Source of the DNA: Flavobacterium sp.
Lineage (GTDB): Bacteria > Bacteroidota > Bacteroidia > Flavobacteriales > Flavobacteriaceae
Direction: 5' to 3'
Assembly: GCF_013823965.1 (NCBI RefSeq)
Contig: NZ_PNNA01000095.1
Coordinates: 54,854 to 118,853 of the forward strand
DNA: 64,000 nt
The notes under the pieces were generated by a model. It made no database searches. It was not told the DNA's origin and was given only the letters and a program-made list of their open reading frames with translations. Position 1 is the first letter of the stretch; each line of letters begins with the position of its first letter. Both the position numbers and the translations under genes were made by a program. Shown piece by piece: positions 17,013 to 25,210 of the stretch.

Positions 17013-17053
17013 GTTTTTTAAGATTAGAATAAGGTTCTAAATTTATGTTAAAA

Positions 17054-18040
17054 TTATTTTTCAAAAACCTTGCCAGCTTTGACATAATATTGAAAAACGA
17101 TGCTTTTAGTTGTGTAGTATTTTTTAGATTGAAACAAATCTCTTTTCTTATAATGCACAGCAACAAGCTTGTAAAATGAAAAATGGGCTTTCAGAATCGC
17201 CAATAAATGTTTGAACTTTCCCTGAAAAAGAAATTGTATTCCAGCAACACCATCCAAAAGGAGTCGAACGAAAATTATGGGAATTAGTTGTTTTTTTGGG
17301 AGATTTTTCAATAACATCAACAACGAATTCCTGAAATTCAAGAATGTTTTCTTTGGATTTCCTTGTTGCAAAGTTGCTCCGCCCACGTGATAAACCACCG
17401 ATTGTGAATTGTATTTTATTTGATGTCCTTTATTGAAGGCACGCCAACACAAATCGATCTCTTCCTGGTGCGCAAAAAAATCGGCATCGAAACCTTTTAA
17501 TTCTTTGTAAACCGAACTTCGGATAAAAAAACAAGCACCCGAAGCCCAAAATATTTCGCGCTTGTCATCATATTGTCCGTTGTCTTTTTCCAAAGTTTCG
17601 AAAACACGACCACGACAGTATGGATAACCGTATTTGTCCACAAATCCACCTGCTGCACCGGCATATTCAAAGTATTCTTTTCGCTTGAAATCCAAAAGTT
17701 TGGGTTGGATGATGGCTGTTTTGGGTTCATTTTCGAAAGTTTCGATAATGGGTTTCAACCAGTTTTCGGTCACTTCTATATCGGAATTGACCAAGGCAAA
17801 AACATCGGAATCTACCTGTTTCAAAGCTTCATTGTATCCTTCGGCAAAGCCAAGATTGCTATCGTTTTGGATAATTTTTACCGTTGGGAAAAAAGCCTTG
17901 AGATACGAAACAGAATCATCGGTCGAAGCATTGTCGGCCACATAAATGTGGGCTTCGGGAGAATATTGAACAATCGAAAGCAAGAACTGTTCCAATAATT
18001 TTTCACCGTTCCAATTGAGAATTACGACTGCTATTTTCAT
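17054..18040 (-). CDS. Family 2 glycosyltransferase
   Basis: A 328-aa GT-A fold glycosyltransferase. The N-terminus VVILNWNGEKLLEQFLLSI is typical of rhamnosyl/dTDP-sugar GT2 enzymes. VADNASTDDS follows, then the DXD-like FALVNSDIEVTENW and the acceptor-site segment FFAHQEEIDLCWRAF. A hydrophobic C-terminal region may associate with the membrane. Acceptor and sugar are unknown. Its start overlaps the stop of the HsdR-N gene by 4 bp, so the two are translationally coupled. No other polysaccharide genes are nearby. Confidence 0.92.
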   Translation of the reverse strand: MKIAVVILNWNGEKLLEQFLLSIVQYSPEAHIYVADNASTDDSVSYLKAFFPTVKIIQNDSNLGFAEGYNEALKQVDSDVFALVNSDIEVTENWLKPIIETFENEPKTAIIQPKLLDFKRKEYFEYAGAAGGFVDKYGYPYCRGRVFETLEKDNGQYDDKREIFWASGACFFIRSSVYKELKGFDADFFAHQEEIDLCWRAFNKGHQIKYNSQSVVYHVGGATLQQGNPKKTFLNFRNSLLMLLKNLPKKQLIPIIFVRLLLDGVAGIQFLFQGKFKHLLAILKAHFSFYKLVAVHYKKRDLFQSKKYYTTKSIVFQYYVKAGKVFEK

Positions 18041-18501
18041 TTGAATTGTTTCATTTTTAGTTTGTAATCCGGCAATGTTGCCAAAAATTCGTATTTTTCG
18101 TTCTCAAAATCCATTTGACAAAAGTAATGATTAAGTCCATTGGTTACCATCAAATATTCGGCTTTCAAGGTCATGTTGTAACGGGCGATTTGGTCAAAAG
18201 TGGCTTGTGCGGTTTTAATTTCCGGTGCTTTGCATTCGATCAAAACGAAAATGGAACCATCGGGATTGAACACGACAACATCGTATCTTTTTCGCAATCC
18301 GTTGACGTTTAAAACCTTTTCGACATTGACCAGGGATTTTGGGTATTTTTTTTCCTCCAATAAAAACCGAACCACGTGCTGGCGAACCCATTCTTCGGGA
18401 GTGAGAATGATGAATTTTTTCCTGATTTCGTCGAAAATAGACACTTTATTTTCGCTATTTTTGAAACGAAAAGAATAAGAAGGAAAATTGAGTTGCTGCA
18501 T
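18037..18501 (-). CDS. Solo HsdR N-terminal (type I restriction nuclease-like) domain protein
   Basis: A 154-aa protein made only of the HSDR_N_2 nuclease-like domain. It carries a PD-(D/E)XK-type core: RYDVVVFNPDGS with the Asp and LIECKAPEIK with the E-x-K. There is no helicase domain and no hsdM or hsdS nearby, so it is not a restriction system. Short proteins of this kind are common in Bacteroidota, and their role is unknown; DNA repair or processing beside holA is only a guess. It is the first gene of a two-gene unit with the glycosyltransferase and is divergent from holA. Confidence 0.85.
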   Translation of the reverse strand: MQQLNFPSYSFRFKNSENKVSIFDEIRKKFIILTPEEWVRQHVVRFLLEEKKYPKSLVNVEKVLNVNGLRKRYDVVVFNPDGSIFVLIECKAPEIKTAQATFDQIARYNMTLKAEYLMVTNGLNHYFCQMDFENEKYEFLATLPDYKLKMKQFK

Positions 18502-18505
18502 AAAG

Positions 18506-18513
18506 CAAAAGTA
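18506..18513 (-). promoter_or_regulatory. -7 element next to the HsdR-N gene
   Basis: TACTTTTG on the minus strand fits TAnnTTTG, but ends only four bases before the ATG. If used, the transcript would be nearly leaderless. No -33 is evident. Confidence 0.25.
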
Positions 18514-18519
18514 AGACTT

Positions 18520-18549
18520 TTAGATAATAGATAAAAGAGAATAGAGAAA
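18520..18549. repeat. TAGATAATAGA-type intergenic repeat
   Basis: TTAGATAATAGATAAAAGAG followed by AATAGAGAAA abuts the holA ATG. It is the same kind of sequence, in the other orientation, as 15388-15419 and 36600-36640. Confidence 0.35.
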
Positions 18550-19554
18550 ATGGACGAAGTTTTAAAAATAGTCAATGACATCAAGGCAGGCAACATCAAA
18601 CCCATTTATTTTTTGATGGGAGAAGAGTCCTATTACATTGACAAATTATCCGATTATATTGAAGGAAATGTGTTGACTGAAGACGAAAAAGGTTTCAATC
18701 AAACGGTTTTGTACGGAAGAGACGTAACCATAGAAGACATTGTTTCGACAGCCAAACGTTACCCGATGATGGCCGAGCGCCAAGTGGTAATTGTCAAGGA
18801 AGCCCAAGATTTGTCCAGGACTATTGACAAACTTGAAAGTTATGCCGAAAACCCAATGCCATCAACGGTTTTGGTTATTTGTTATAAATACAAAACCTTG
18901 GACAAGAGAAAAAAAGTGACCAAACTTTTGGCCAAGAACGGCATCGTTTACGAAAGCAAAAAACTGTATGAAAATCAAGTAGGGGATTGGATTAAACGCG
19001 TTTTGGCTGGAAAAAAATATTCGATTGAACCCAAAGCCAATGCAATGTTGGTTGAATTTTTGGGCACGGATTTGAGCAAAATCAACAACGAATTGGAGAA
19101 ACTGCAAATTATTTTGCCCAAAGGCAGTACCATAACACCGCACCACATTGAGGAAAACATTGGTTTCAGCAAAGATTTCAATGTTTTCGAATTGCGAAAA
19201 GCCATCGGTGATAGAAACCAGTTGCGAGCCTACACCATTGCCGATAATTTTGCACAAAATCCGAAAGACAATCCTATTGTAATGACCACAAGCCTGGTTT
19301 TTAGTTTCTTTGTCCAATTGTTGAAATACCACGGATTGAAAGACAAGAATCCCAAAAATGTAGCCACTGCATTGGGCGTGAATCCCTTTTTTTTAAAGGA
19401 TTATGATGTGGCAATCAAAAATTATCCGATGCGAAAAGTGAGCCAGATTGTTACTTCTTTGCGGGAAGTTGACGTGAAAAGCAAAGGAGTTGGGGCTAAT
19501 GCTTTGCCCCAATCGGATTTATTGAGAGAAATGCTGTTTAAAATATTTAATTAG
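18550..19554 (+). CDS. holA: DNA polymerase III subunit delta
   Basis: A 334-aa clamp-loader delta subunit. It begins with KPIYFLMGEESYYIDKLSDYI, the family's modified P-loop region (no functional Walker A), followed by the RQVVIVKEAQDL segment and an AAA-like lid. The C-terminal collar domain covers about 215-330 (NVFELRKAIGDRN...SQIVTSLREVDVKSKG). Delta opens the beta clamp during loading. The length matches the bacterial family (about 340). It is divergent from the HsdR-N gene. Confidence 0.93.
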   Translation: MDEVLKIVNDIKAGNIKPIYFLMGEESYYIDKLSDYIEGNVLTEDEKGFNQTVLYGRDVTIEDIVSTAKRYPMMAERQVVIVKEAQDLSRTIDKLESYAENPMPSTVLVICYKYKTLDKRKKVTKLLAKNGIVYESKKLYENQVGDWIKRVLAGKKYSIEPKANAMLVEFLGTDLSKINNELEKLQIILPKGSTITPHHIEENIGFSKDFNVFELRKAIGDRNQLRAYTIADNFAQNPKDNPIVMTTSLVFSFFVQLLKYHGLKDKNPKNVATALGVNPFFLKDYDVAIKNYPMRKVSQIVTSLREVDVKSKGVGANALPQSDLLREMLFKIFN

Positions 19555-19604
19555 CAGCTAAAATTTTAGATATTTGTACTTCGAAAAAAAATAATACTAG
19601 AGAT

Positions 19605-19787
19605 ATGGGAATGAATAAAAATACCATTTTAGGATGGGCTACTTTAATAATGATATTGATGGGGTTTTTGCTTATAGGATTGGGCGCATTTCGATATGAT
19701 GATGTTGCAGGATGGGGATTTGCAGCCGTTGGCGTGGGATTCTTGGCCAATGCCTGGGTTTTTAGTTCTTTAAAGGGAAGAGTGTAA
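19605..19787 (+). CDS. CAL67264-type small membrane protein
   Basis: A 60-aa protein with two transmembrane helices (about 8-28 and 34-53) and an intervening GAFRYDDVAGWGF loop. It resembles the flavobacterial family named after CAL67264, whose function is unknown. Either ATG (19605 or 19611) could be the start. It lies between holA and ettA in the same direction with about 40-50 bp on each side. The family name is from recognition of the pattern, not a search. Confidence 0.75.
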   Translation: MGMNKNTILGWATLIMILMGFLLIGLGAFRYDDVAGWGFAAVGVGFLANAWVFSSLKGRV

Positions 19788-19826
19788 TTGTTTTGAATAA
19801 TGAATTTTTAAATTTTATATAGAGAA

Positions 19827-21521
19827 ATGGCAGACGATAAAAAAGTAATATTTTCGATGCAAAAGTTGAGTAAAACGTACTCAAGCAGCGACAAACCAGT
19901 ATTGAAGAATATTTATTTGAGTTTCTTTTACGGAGCTAAAATTGGTATTTTGGGTCTAAACGGTTCGGGAAAATCGTCACTTTTGAGGATTATTGCCGGA
20001 GTCGATAAAAATTATCAAGGTGACGTGGTTTTTCAACCGGGTTATACCGTGGGTTATTTGGAACAAGATCCACAATTGGACGATAACAAAACGGTTATTG
20101 AAATAGTTCGAGAAGGAGTTGCCGAAACAATGGCAGTTCTTGAAGAATACAATAACATAAATGATTTATTTGGTCTTCCGGAAAACTATGAGGATGCCGA
20201 TAAAATGGACAAGTTGATGGATCGTCAGGCTGCTTTGCAGGATAAAATTGATGCTCTTGGCGCTTGGGAAATTGATACCAAACTCGAAATCGCGATGGAT
20301 GCTTTGCGCACTCCAGACGGTGATACTCCAATTAAAAATTTATCTGGAGGAGAGCGTCGTCGCGTTGCTTTATGCCGTTTATTATTGCAACAACCGGACG
20401 TTTTGTTACTGGATGAGCCTACGAATCACTTGGATGCGGAAAGCGTGCTTTGGTTGGAGCAACATTTGGCACAATACGCCGGAACCGTGATAGCAGTAAC
20501 GCACGACAGATATTTCTTGGATAATGTTGCCGGCTGGATTTTGGAATTGGATAGAGGAGAAGGAATACCATGGAAAGGGAATTATTCTTCTTGGTTGGAG
20601 CAAAAATCAAATCGGATGGCATCAGAAGAAAAAGTGGCATCCAAACGCAGAAAAACTCTGGAACGAGAGTTGGACTGGGTGCGTCAAGGTGCCAAAGGTC
20701 GTCAAACGAAACAAAAAGCACGTTTGCAGAACTACGACAAATTATTGAACGAAGACCAAAAACAATTGGATGAAAACTTGGAAATCTACATTCCAAATGG
20801 ACCTCGTTTAGGAACAAATGTTATCGAAGCCAAAAATGTGGCGAAAGCTTTTGGAGAAAAATTACTTTACGATAATTTAAATTTTAATTTGCCACAAGCT
20901 GGAATTGTTGGAATTATTGGACCAAATGGTGCCGGTAAATCAACTATTTTCAAAATGATCATGGGAGAAGAAAAACCCGATGGTGGCGAATTTTTGATTG
21001 GTGACACCGTAAAAATAGCTTATGTAGATCAATCCCATTCGAATATTGATCCTAATAAATCCATTTGGGAAAACTTTGCCGATGGACAAGAAATGATAAT
21101 GATGGGAGGTCGTCAAGTGAATTCTCGCGCTTATTTAAGCCGTTTCAATTTTGGCGGAAGCGACCAAAACAAGAAAGTTTCGATGCTTTCCGGAGGTGAA
21201 CGAAACCGCTTGCATTTGGCGATGACTTTGAAAGAAGAAGGAAACGTATTGTTACTGGATGAGCCAACGAATGATTTGGATGTCAACACGCTTCGTGCCT
21301 TGGAAGAAGGTTTGGAGAATTTTGCAGGTTGCGCCGTGGTGATTTCACACGACAGATGGTTCTTGGACAGGATATGTACACATATTTTAGCGTTCGAAGG
21401 CAACTCAGAAGTGTATTATTTTGAAGGAGGTTTCTCTGATTATGAGGAAAATAAAAAGAAACGTTTGGGTGGCGACTTGACTCCAAAACGTTTGAAATAC
21501 AGAAAATTGATTAGGGGTTAA
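19827..21521 (+). CDS. ettA: ABC-F translational throttle ATPase EttA
   Basis: A 564-aa ABC-F protein with two ATPase domains and no membrane segment. The first has GLNGSGKSSLLR, LSGGERRRVALCRLLLQQ and LLLDEPTNHLDAESV; the second has GPNGAGKSTIFK, LSGGERNRLHLAMTL and LLLDEPTNDLDVNTL. A P-site tRNA-interaction linker (about 245-320) lies between them. Length and the closing LGGDLTPKRLKYRKL segment match EttA (about 555 aa) better than other ABC-F types. EttA binds the ribosomal E site and gates the first elongation step according to ATP/ADP ratio. A strong terminator follows. Confidence 0.93.
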   Translation: MADDKKVIFSMQKLSKTYSSSDKPVLKNIYLSFFYGAKIGILGLNGSGKSSLLRIIAGVDKNYQGDVVFQPGYTVGYLEQDPQLDDNKTVIEIVREGVAETMAVLEEYNNINDLFGLPENYEDADKMDKLMDRQAALQDKIDALGAWEIDTKLEIAMDALRTPDGDTPIKNLSGGERRRVALCRLLLQQPDVLLLDEPTNHLDAESVLWLEQHLAQYAGTVIAVTHDRYFLDNVAGWILELDRGEGIPWKGNYSSWLEQKSNRMASEEKVASKRRKTLERELDWVRQGAKGRQTKQKARLQNYDKLLNEDQKQLDENLEIYIPNGPRLGTNVIEAKNVAKAFGEKLLYDNLNFNLPQAGIVGIIGPNGAGKSTIFKMIMGEEKPDGGEFLIGDTVKIAYVDQSHSNIDPNKSIWENFADGQEMIMMGGRQVNSRAYLSRFNFGGSDQNKKVSMLSGGERNRLHLAMTLKEEGNVLLLDEPTNDLDVNTLRALEEGLENFAGCAVVISHDRWFLDRICTHILAFEGNSEVYYFEGGFSDYEENKKKRLGGDLTPKRLKYRKLIRG

Positions 21522-21553
21522 AAACCTATTCCAGATTGCTGTTTAATAATAAA

Positions 21554-21588
21554 GAGAGGATGTCTTTGCAGATTTCCTCTCTTTTTTT
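21554..21588 (+). terminator. Terminator after ettA
   Basis: GAGAGGA and TCCTCTC pair across a 14-base loop and are followed by seven T residues. Confidence 0.8.
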
Positions 21589-21791
21589 GTACACTTAATT
21601 TATAATCTTTCTCGGACTTGTCATTATAATAAAGGCTCTATTAAACCATATTGCTAAACCAAAAACAACTATTAAAAATCACCGTTTCAATATTACAATA
21701 TCAAATATCCAATACCCTAAATTAAGATTGAGACAAATATATGGCTACTTTAAAACGTGGCACATGATAAATATCATAATAGGTGATTTTA

Positions 21792-22205
21792 TTATAAAAA
21801 TTTTGATTTTAATTCTGGTGTTGGCACCAAGCAGCTTTCTTTTTTACCATACCATTTGTAACGATTTTTGGCAATGTAATCATAAAGTTGGTTACTAATT
21901 CCCTTTGGGATTATCCGGAAAAGGGTTCCCAAATGTAAAAAACCACCAAGACTTTTTGCAATTTGCAATGCTGCTTCCGACTTGTAATAATAAGCAATTC
22001 CGGGTTCGTATAGAATTATACTGTCAATATTTGCGGGTTTAATTCCAATATGTTTTAGAATTTCTTGCCCCAATTCCGATTGCAAAGACACAAACCGAAA
22101 TACATCTTTTTTATCGTGTTGAATCACAAATTGGACTGCTGAATCACATAAATTGCATTCGCCGTCAAAGAGGATTATTTTCTTGTTTGGAGGAAAATTA
22201 AGCAT
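21792..22205 (-). CDS. DCC-family thiol-disulfide oxidoreductase-like protein (DUF393)
   Basis: A 137-aa protein of the DCC (DUF393) family. The N-terminal motif ILFDGECNLCDSAVQFVI contains the defining D-x-x-C-x-x-C, and HDKKDVFRFVSLQSELGQ follows at the usual spacing. The C-terminal YDYIAKNRYKWYGKK is also typical. These proteins are predicted thioredoxin-fold redox proteins, but substrates are not established. It ends a minus-strand pair with mutS2 upstream, 29 bp apart. Confidence 0.9.
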   Translation of the reverse strand: MLNFPPNKKIILFDGECNLCDSAVQFVIQHDKKDVFRFVSLQSELGQEILKHIGIKPANIDSIILYEPGIAYYYKSEAALQIAKSLGGFLHLGTLFRIIPKGISNQLYDYIAKNRYKWYGKKESCLVPTPELKSKFL

Positions 22206-22234
22206 GATTTAAAATTTGAAATGCAACATTTAAA

Positions 22235-24400
22235 TTATTTTTTAACCGATTCGACCAATTCCAATAGATCCAAACTTACTTTTGAAGTGAATATTCCATA
22301 ATTTACGGTTGCCTTGTTTTTCTCAATATGGTCAATGCTTCCCACTGATTTTCCGTCGGACATTCGTACTCTGTCGCCTACTTTTAGGACAGCTTTTGGT
22401 TTTTCGATAATGGGTTTTAGTTTTTTTTCTTTTTTAGCGACCCTGATTTCTTCGACCTTAACCTCGATTTCTTTGATTACTTCTTTTTTCTTTTCCACAA
22501 TCGCTTTGATTTCTTTGGGTGTAGCTTTCTTGCGTTTAGAATTTTCGATTTCGATTATTTTCAAAAATTCTCCAATGAGATCTTTCTTGTTTTTATTGTT
22601 GAAATAATTTTCGGCAATCGATTCAATTTTTTGTCCAATGTAAATCGTTTTCTGGTTACTGTCGTACAATTCCTGGTAGCTTTCCAGTTTTTGCTTAATT
22701 TTCACGTTGATGGTTTCCATTTTTCTGCCTTCTTCGCGCGCTTTTGTTTCTTCTTCCTTGAGTATTTGCGAAGTTTTTTCCAACTTCGAACGCTCTTTTT
22801 GAAGTGTGGCAATGGTTTTGTCAAAACGCACTTTCCCCACTTCGATTTTCTTTTTCGCTCGATTGATTAAACTGAAAGGAATTCCGTTTTTCAAAGCCAC
22901 TTCAAACGTAAAAGAGCTTCCCGCTTGACCTAAAACCAATTTATACATGGGTTCCAATGTTTTTTCGTCAAACAACATATTGGCATTTATGGCAAAAGGC
23001 AATTCGTTGGCCAAAATTTTAAGGTTCGAATAATGTGTCGTTATGATCCCGAACGCTTCACGGTGATAAAATTCTTCCAAGAAAATCTCGGCCAAAGCAC
23101 CACCTAATTCCGGATCGGAACCGGTTCCAAATTCATCAATCAAGAACATTGTTTTCTTGTTGCATTTCTTCAAGAAGTAGTTCATGTTCTTGAGTCGGTA
23201 ACTGTAGGTACTTAAATGATTTTCAATGGATTGATTGTCGCCAATGTCTGTTAAAATTCTGTCAAACAAAAAGGTTTCACTGCGTTCGTGAACGGGAATC
23301 AACATTCCGGATTGCAACATTAATTGGAGTAATCCAACGGTTTTCAGCGAAATGGTTTTTCCTCCAGCATTGGGTCCAGAAATTACGATGATTCTTTTTT
23401 CCTGATTTAATTCAAAAGTTTGAGGATGCGTTATTTCGTTTTTTTGTTTGTTGTTCAAATACAAAATAGGATGGAAGGCATCCCTGAAATACAATCTGCG
23501 ATTATCCGTAATTGTTGGTAAAATTCCATTGATTCTGTTGGCATATTTTGCTTTTGCGGCAATCACGTCAATATCGCTTAAGAAATCCTGGTATTGGATG
23601 AGCAAAGGTAAAAATGGCCGAATTTGGTTGGATAATTGTTTTAAAATTCGGGTGATTTCTTCTTTTTCCTCGTATTCTAAATTGCTCAATTCACGGGAAT
23701 ATTTCAAGGTAGTTTCGGGTTCAATATAAGCAATACTACCCGTTTTGGAACTGCCCAAAATAGAACCTTTCACTTTACGACGATACATCGCCAAAACCGC
23801 CAAAACCCTACGATTTTGAACAAAACTTTCTTTAATGTCGTCCAAATATCCAAGGGAATTGTATTGGGTTAAAGCAACTCCAAAACTTTGGTTTACTTTG
23901 CCCCGAACGAGATTCATTTCCCGTCGAATATTCAATAAATCGGGAGAAGCATTGTCCTTAATTTCTCCATATTTATCAACCACGACATCAATCAAGCTGC
24001 TGATTTCTTTGGTAATTTGAATTTCGGAAGCTTTTCTATTCAAATAAGGATAATAATCATCGAATTTCTTGAAATAATTCAGCATAAAATTCGTGGTTTC
24101 GGATATGGTTGCAATTTTTCGGAATCCGCCCACTTCCAGAAAGCTGTCTTCTATTGCCAAAAACTTGATTTCATACGTAATCGCATCAAATCCGTGATTG
24201 GGAATGGCGTTGTTATTTTGGAAAGATGAAACATATTCCGAGGTTTGCATCAAGGCATTCATCAAGGTTTCCTTGTCTCTGAAAGGCGTAATTTGTAGCG
24301 CTTTTTGCTTGCCAATATCGGTGTTGCAAATCGCCGAAATGGTTTCGAGAACGGTTGGAAATTGTAAGTCTTGAAGTGTTTTTTCTGTAATGGATATCAT
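22235..24400 (-). CDS. mutS2: MutS2-family ATPase lacking the Smr domain
   Basis: A 721-aa MutS2-type protein. It has the MutS core and clamp helices, Walker A VISGPNAGGKTISLKTVG near residue 345, and Walker B in MFLIDEFGTGSDPELGGAL. A long Lys/Glu-rich coiled coil follows (about 515-650), then a short KOW-like end (LKVGDRVRMSDGKSVGSIDHIEKN). Classical MutS2 (about 780 aa) ends with an Smr nuclease domain, which is absent here. MutS2 proteins act in recombination control or rescue of collided ribosomes. Without Smr, any nicking role would need another protein. The N-terminal mismatch-recognition domain of MutS is also missing, as expected for MutS2. Confidence 0.9.
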   Translation of the reverse strand: MISITEKTLQDLQFPTVLETISAICNTDIGKQKALQITPFRDKETLMNALMQTSEYVSSFQNNNAIPNHGFDAITYEIKFLAIEDSFLEVGGFRKIATISETTNFMLNYFKKFDDYYPYLNRKASEIQITKEISSLIDVVVDKYGEIKDNASPDLLNIRREMNLVRGKVNQSFGVALTQYNSLGYLDDIKESFVQNRRVLAVLAMYRRKVKGSILGSSKTGSIAYIEPETTLKYSRELSNLEYEEKEEITRILKQLSNQIRPFLPLLIQYQDFLSDIDVIAAKAKYANRINGILPTITDNRRLYFRDAFHPILYLNNKQKNEITHPQTFELNQEKRIIVISGPNAGGKTISLKTVGLLQLMLQSGMLIPVHERSETFLFDRILTDIGDNQSIENHLSTYSYRLKNMNYFLKKCNKKTMFLIDEFGTGSDPELGGALAEIFLEEFYHREAFGIITTHYSNLKILANELPFAINANMLFDEKTLEPMYKLVLGQAGSSFTFEVALKNGIPFSLINRAKKKIEVGKVRFDKTIATLQKERSKLEKTSQILKEEETKAREEGRKMETINVKIKQKLESYQELYDSNQKTIYIGQKIESIAENYFNNKNKKDLIGEFLKIIEIENSKRKKATPKEIKAIVEKKKEVIKEIEVKVEEIRVAKKEKKLKPIIEKPKAVLKVGDRVRMSDGKSVGSIDHIEKNKATVNYGIFTSKVSLDLLELVESVKK

Positions 24401-24420
24401 TTTTGTGTCGAAAGTCTAAT

Positions 24421-24501
24421 GTCAAAGCTCCAAAGTTACAAAGTAATAAAGTCAAAAACCATTTTCTAGTGGCACTTTGCGAAAACTTTACGAACTTTGC
24501 T
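24421..24501. repeat. CAAAG/CTTTG-word intergenic repeat
   Basis: Words such as CAAAGCTC, CAAAGTTACAAAG, then GCACTTTGCG and CGAACTTTGC lie in inverted arrangement between mutS2 and ung. They could fold into an imperfect stem. A related run is at 27799-27839. The TAACTTTG on the minus strand (24431-24438) also resembles a -7 element for mutS2. Confidence 0.4.
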
Positions 24502-24514
24502 AAAAGATATATTT

Positions 24515-25195
24515 ATGCAACCCCAAATCAATCCTTCCTGGCAAACAATTTTATCCGATGAAATCCGGAGTTCTTATTACCAAGATTTGATGAAAGCTGT
24601 CGATGAAGAATATCAAAACCACATTTGTTTTCCTCCAAAAGAATTGATTTTTGCGGCTTTCGACCATTGTTCATTCGATGATTTGAAAGTGGTAATCATT
24701 GGTCAAGACCCGTATCACGGCATTAATGAAGCTAATGGTTTAAGCTTTTCGGTGAATGATAATATCCGAATTCCGCCATCGTTGCGCAATATTTTCAGGG
24801 AATTGAATGACGATTTTGGAACTGTTTTTTTGCCTACTTCTGGTAATTTGCAACATTGGGCAAAGCAAGGTGTTCTACTTTTAAATGCATCACTTTCGGT
24901 TCGAATGGACAGTCCCAACAGCCATAAACACTTGAAATGGAATACTTTTACCGATGCCGTAATCCAGAAAATTTCGGATGAAAAAGAACAGGTGGTTTTT
25001 TTGCTTTGGGGAAGTTTTGCCCAAAAGAAAGGTTCCAAAATTGACCGAACCAAGCATTTGGTTTTAGTATCGGGACATCCATCACCAATGAGTGCCAATC
25101 AAGGAAAATGGTTTGGAAACAAACATTTTAGTAAAACTAACCTATATTTGGAAGAGAAAGGAAAAATTCCCATTGAATGGAATTCCAATATGTAA
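24515..25195 (+). CDS. ung: Uracil-DNA glycosylase
   Basis: The ORF track begins at a TTG (24497). The ATG at 24515 gives a 226-aa protein of normal Ung length. Family 1 motifs are complete: VVIIGQDPYHGI with the catalytic Asp, NVFRELND-like FRELNDDFG, LLLNASLSVR, and VSGHPSPMSANQG with the catalytic His. It removes uracil from DNA to start base excision repair. It is divergent from mutS2 across a short repeat-containing gap. Confidence 0.95.
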   Translation: MQPQINPSWQTILSDEIRSSYYQDLMKAVDEEYQNHICFPPKELIFAAFDHCSFDDLKVVIIGQDPYHGINEANGLSFSVNDNIRIPPSLRNIFRELNDDFGTVFLPTSGNLQHWAKQGVLLLNASLSVRMDSPNSHKHLKWNTFTDAVIQKISDEKEQVVFLLWGSFAQKKGSKIDRTKHLVLVSGHPSPMSANQGKWFGNKHFSKTNLYLEEKGKIPIEWNSNM

Positions 25196-25210
25196 TTTAA
25201 AAATTCCCAA

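Noticed and set aside
18037-18501. Possible type I restriction-modification system
   Set aside because: Only an HsdR N-terminal domain is present; there is no helicase, methylase or specificity subunit nearby.
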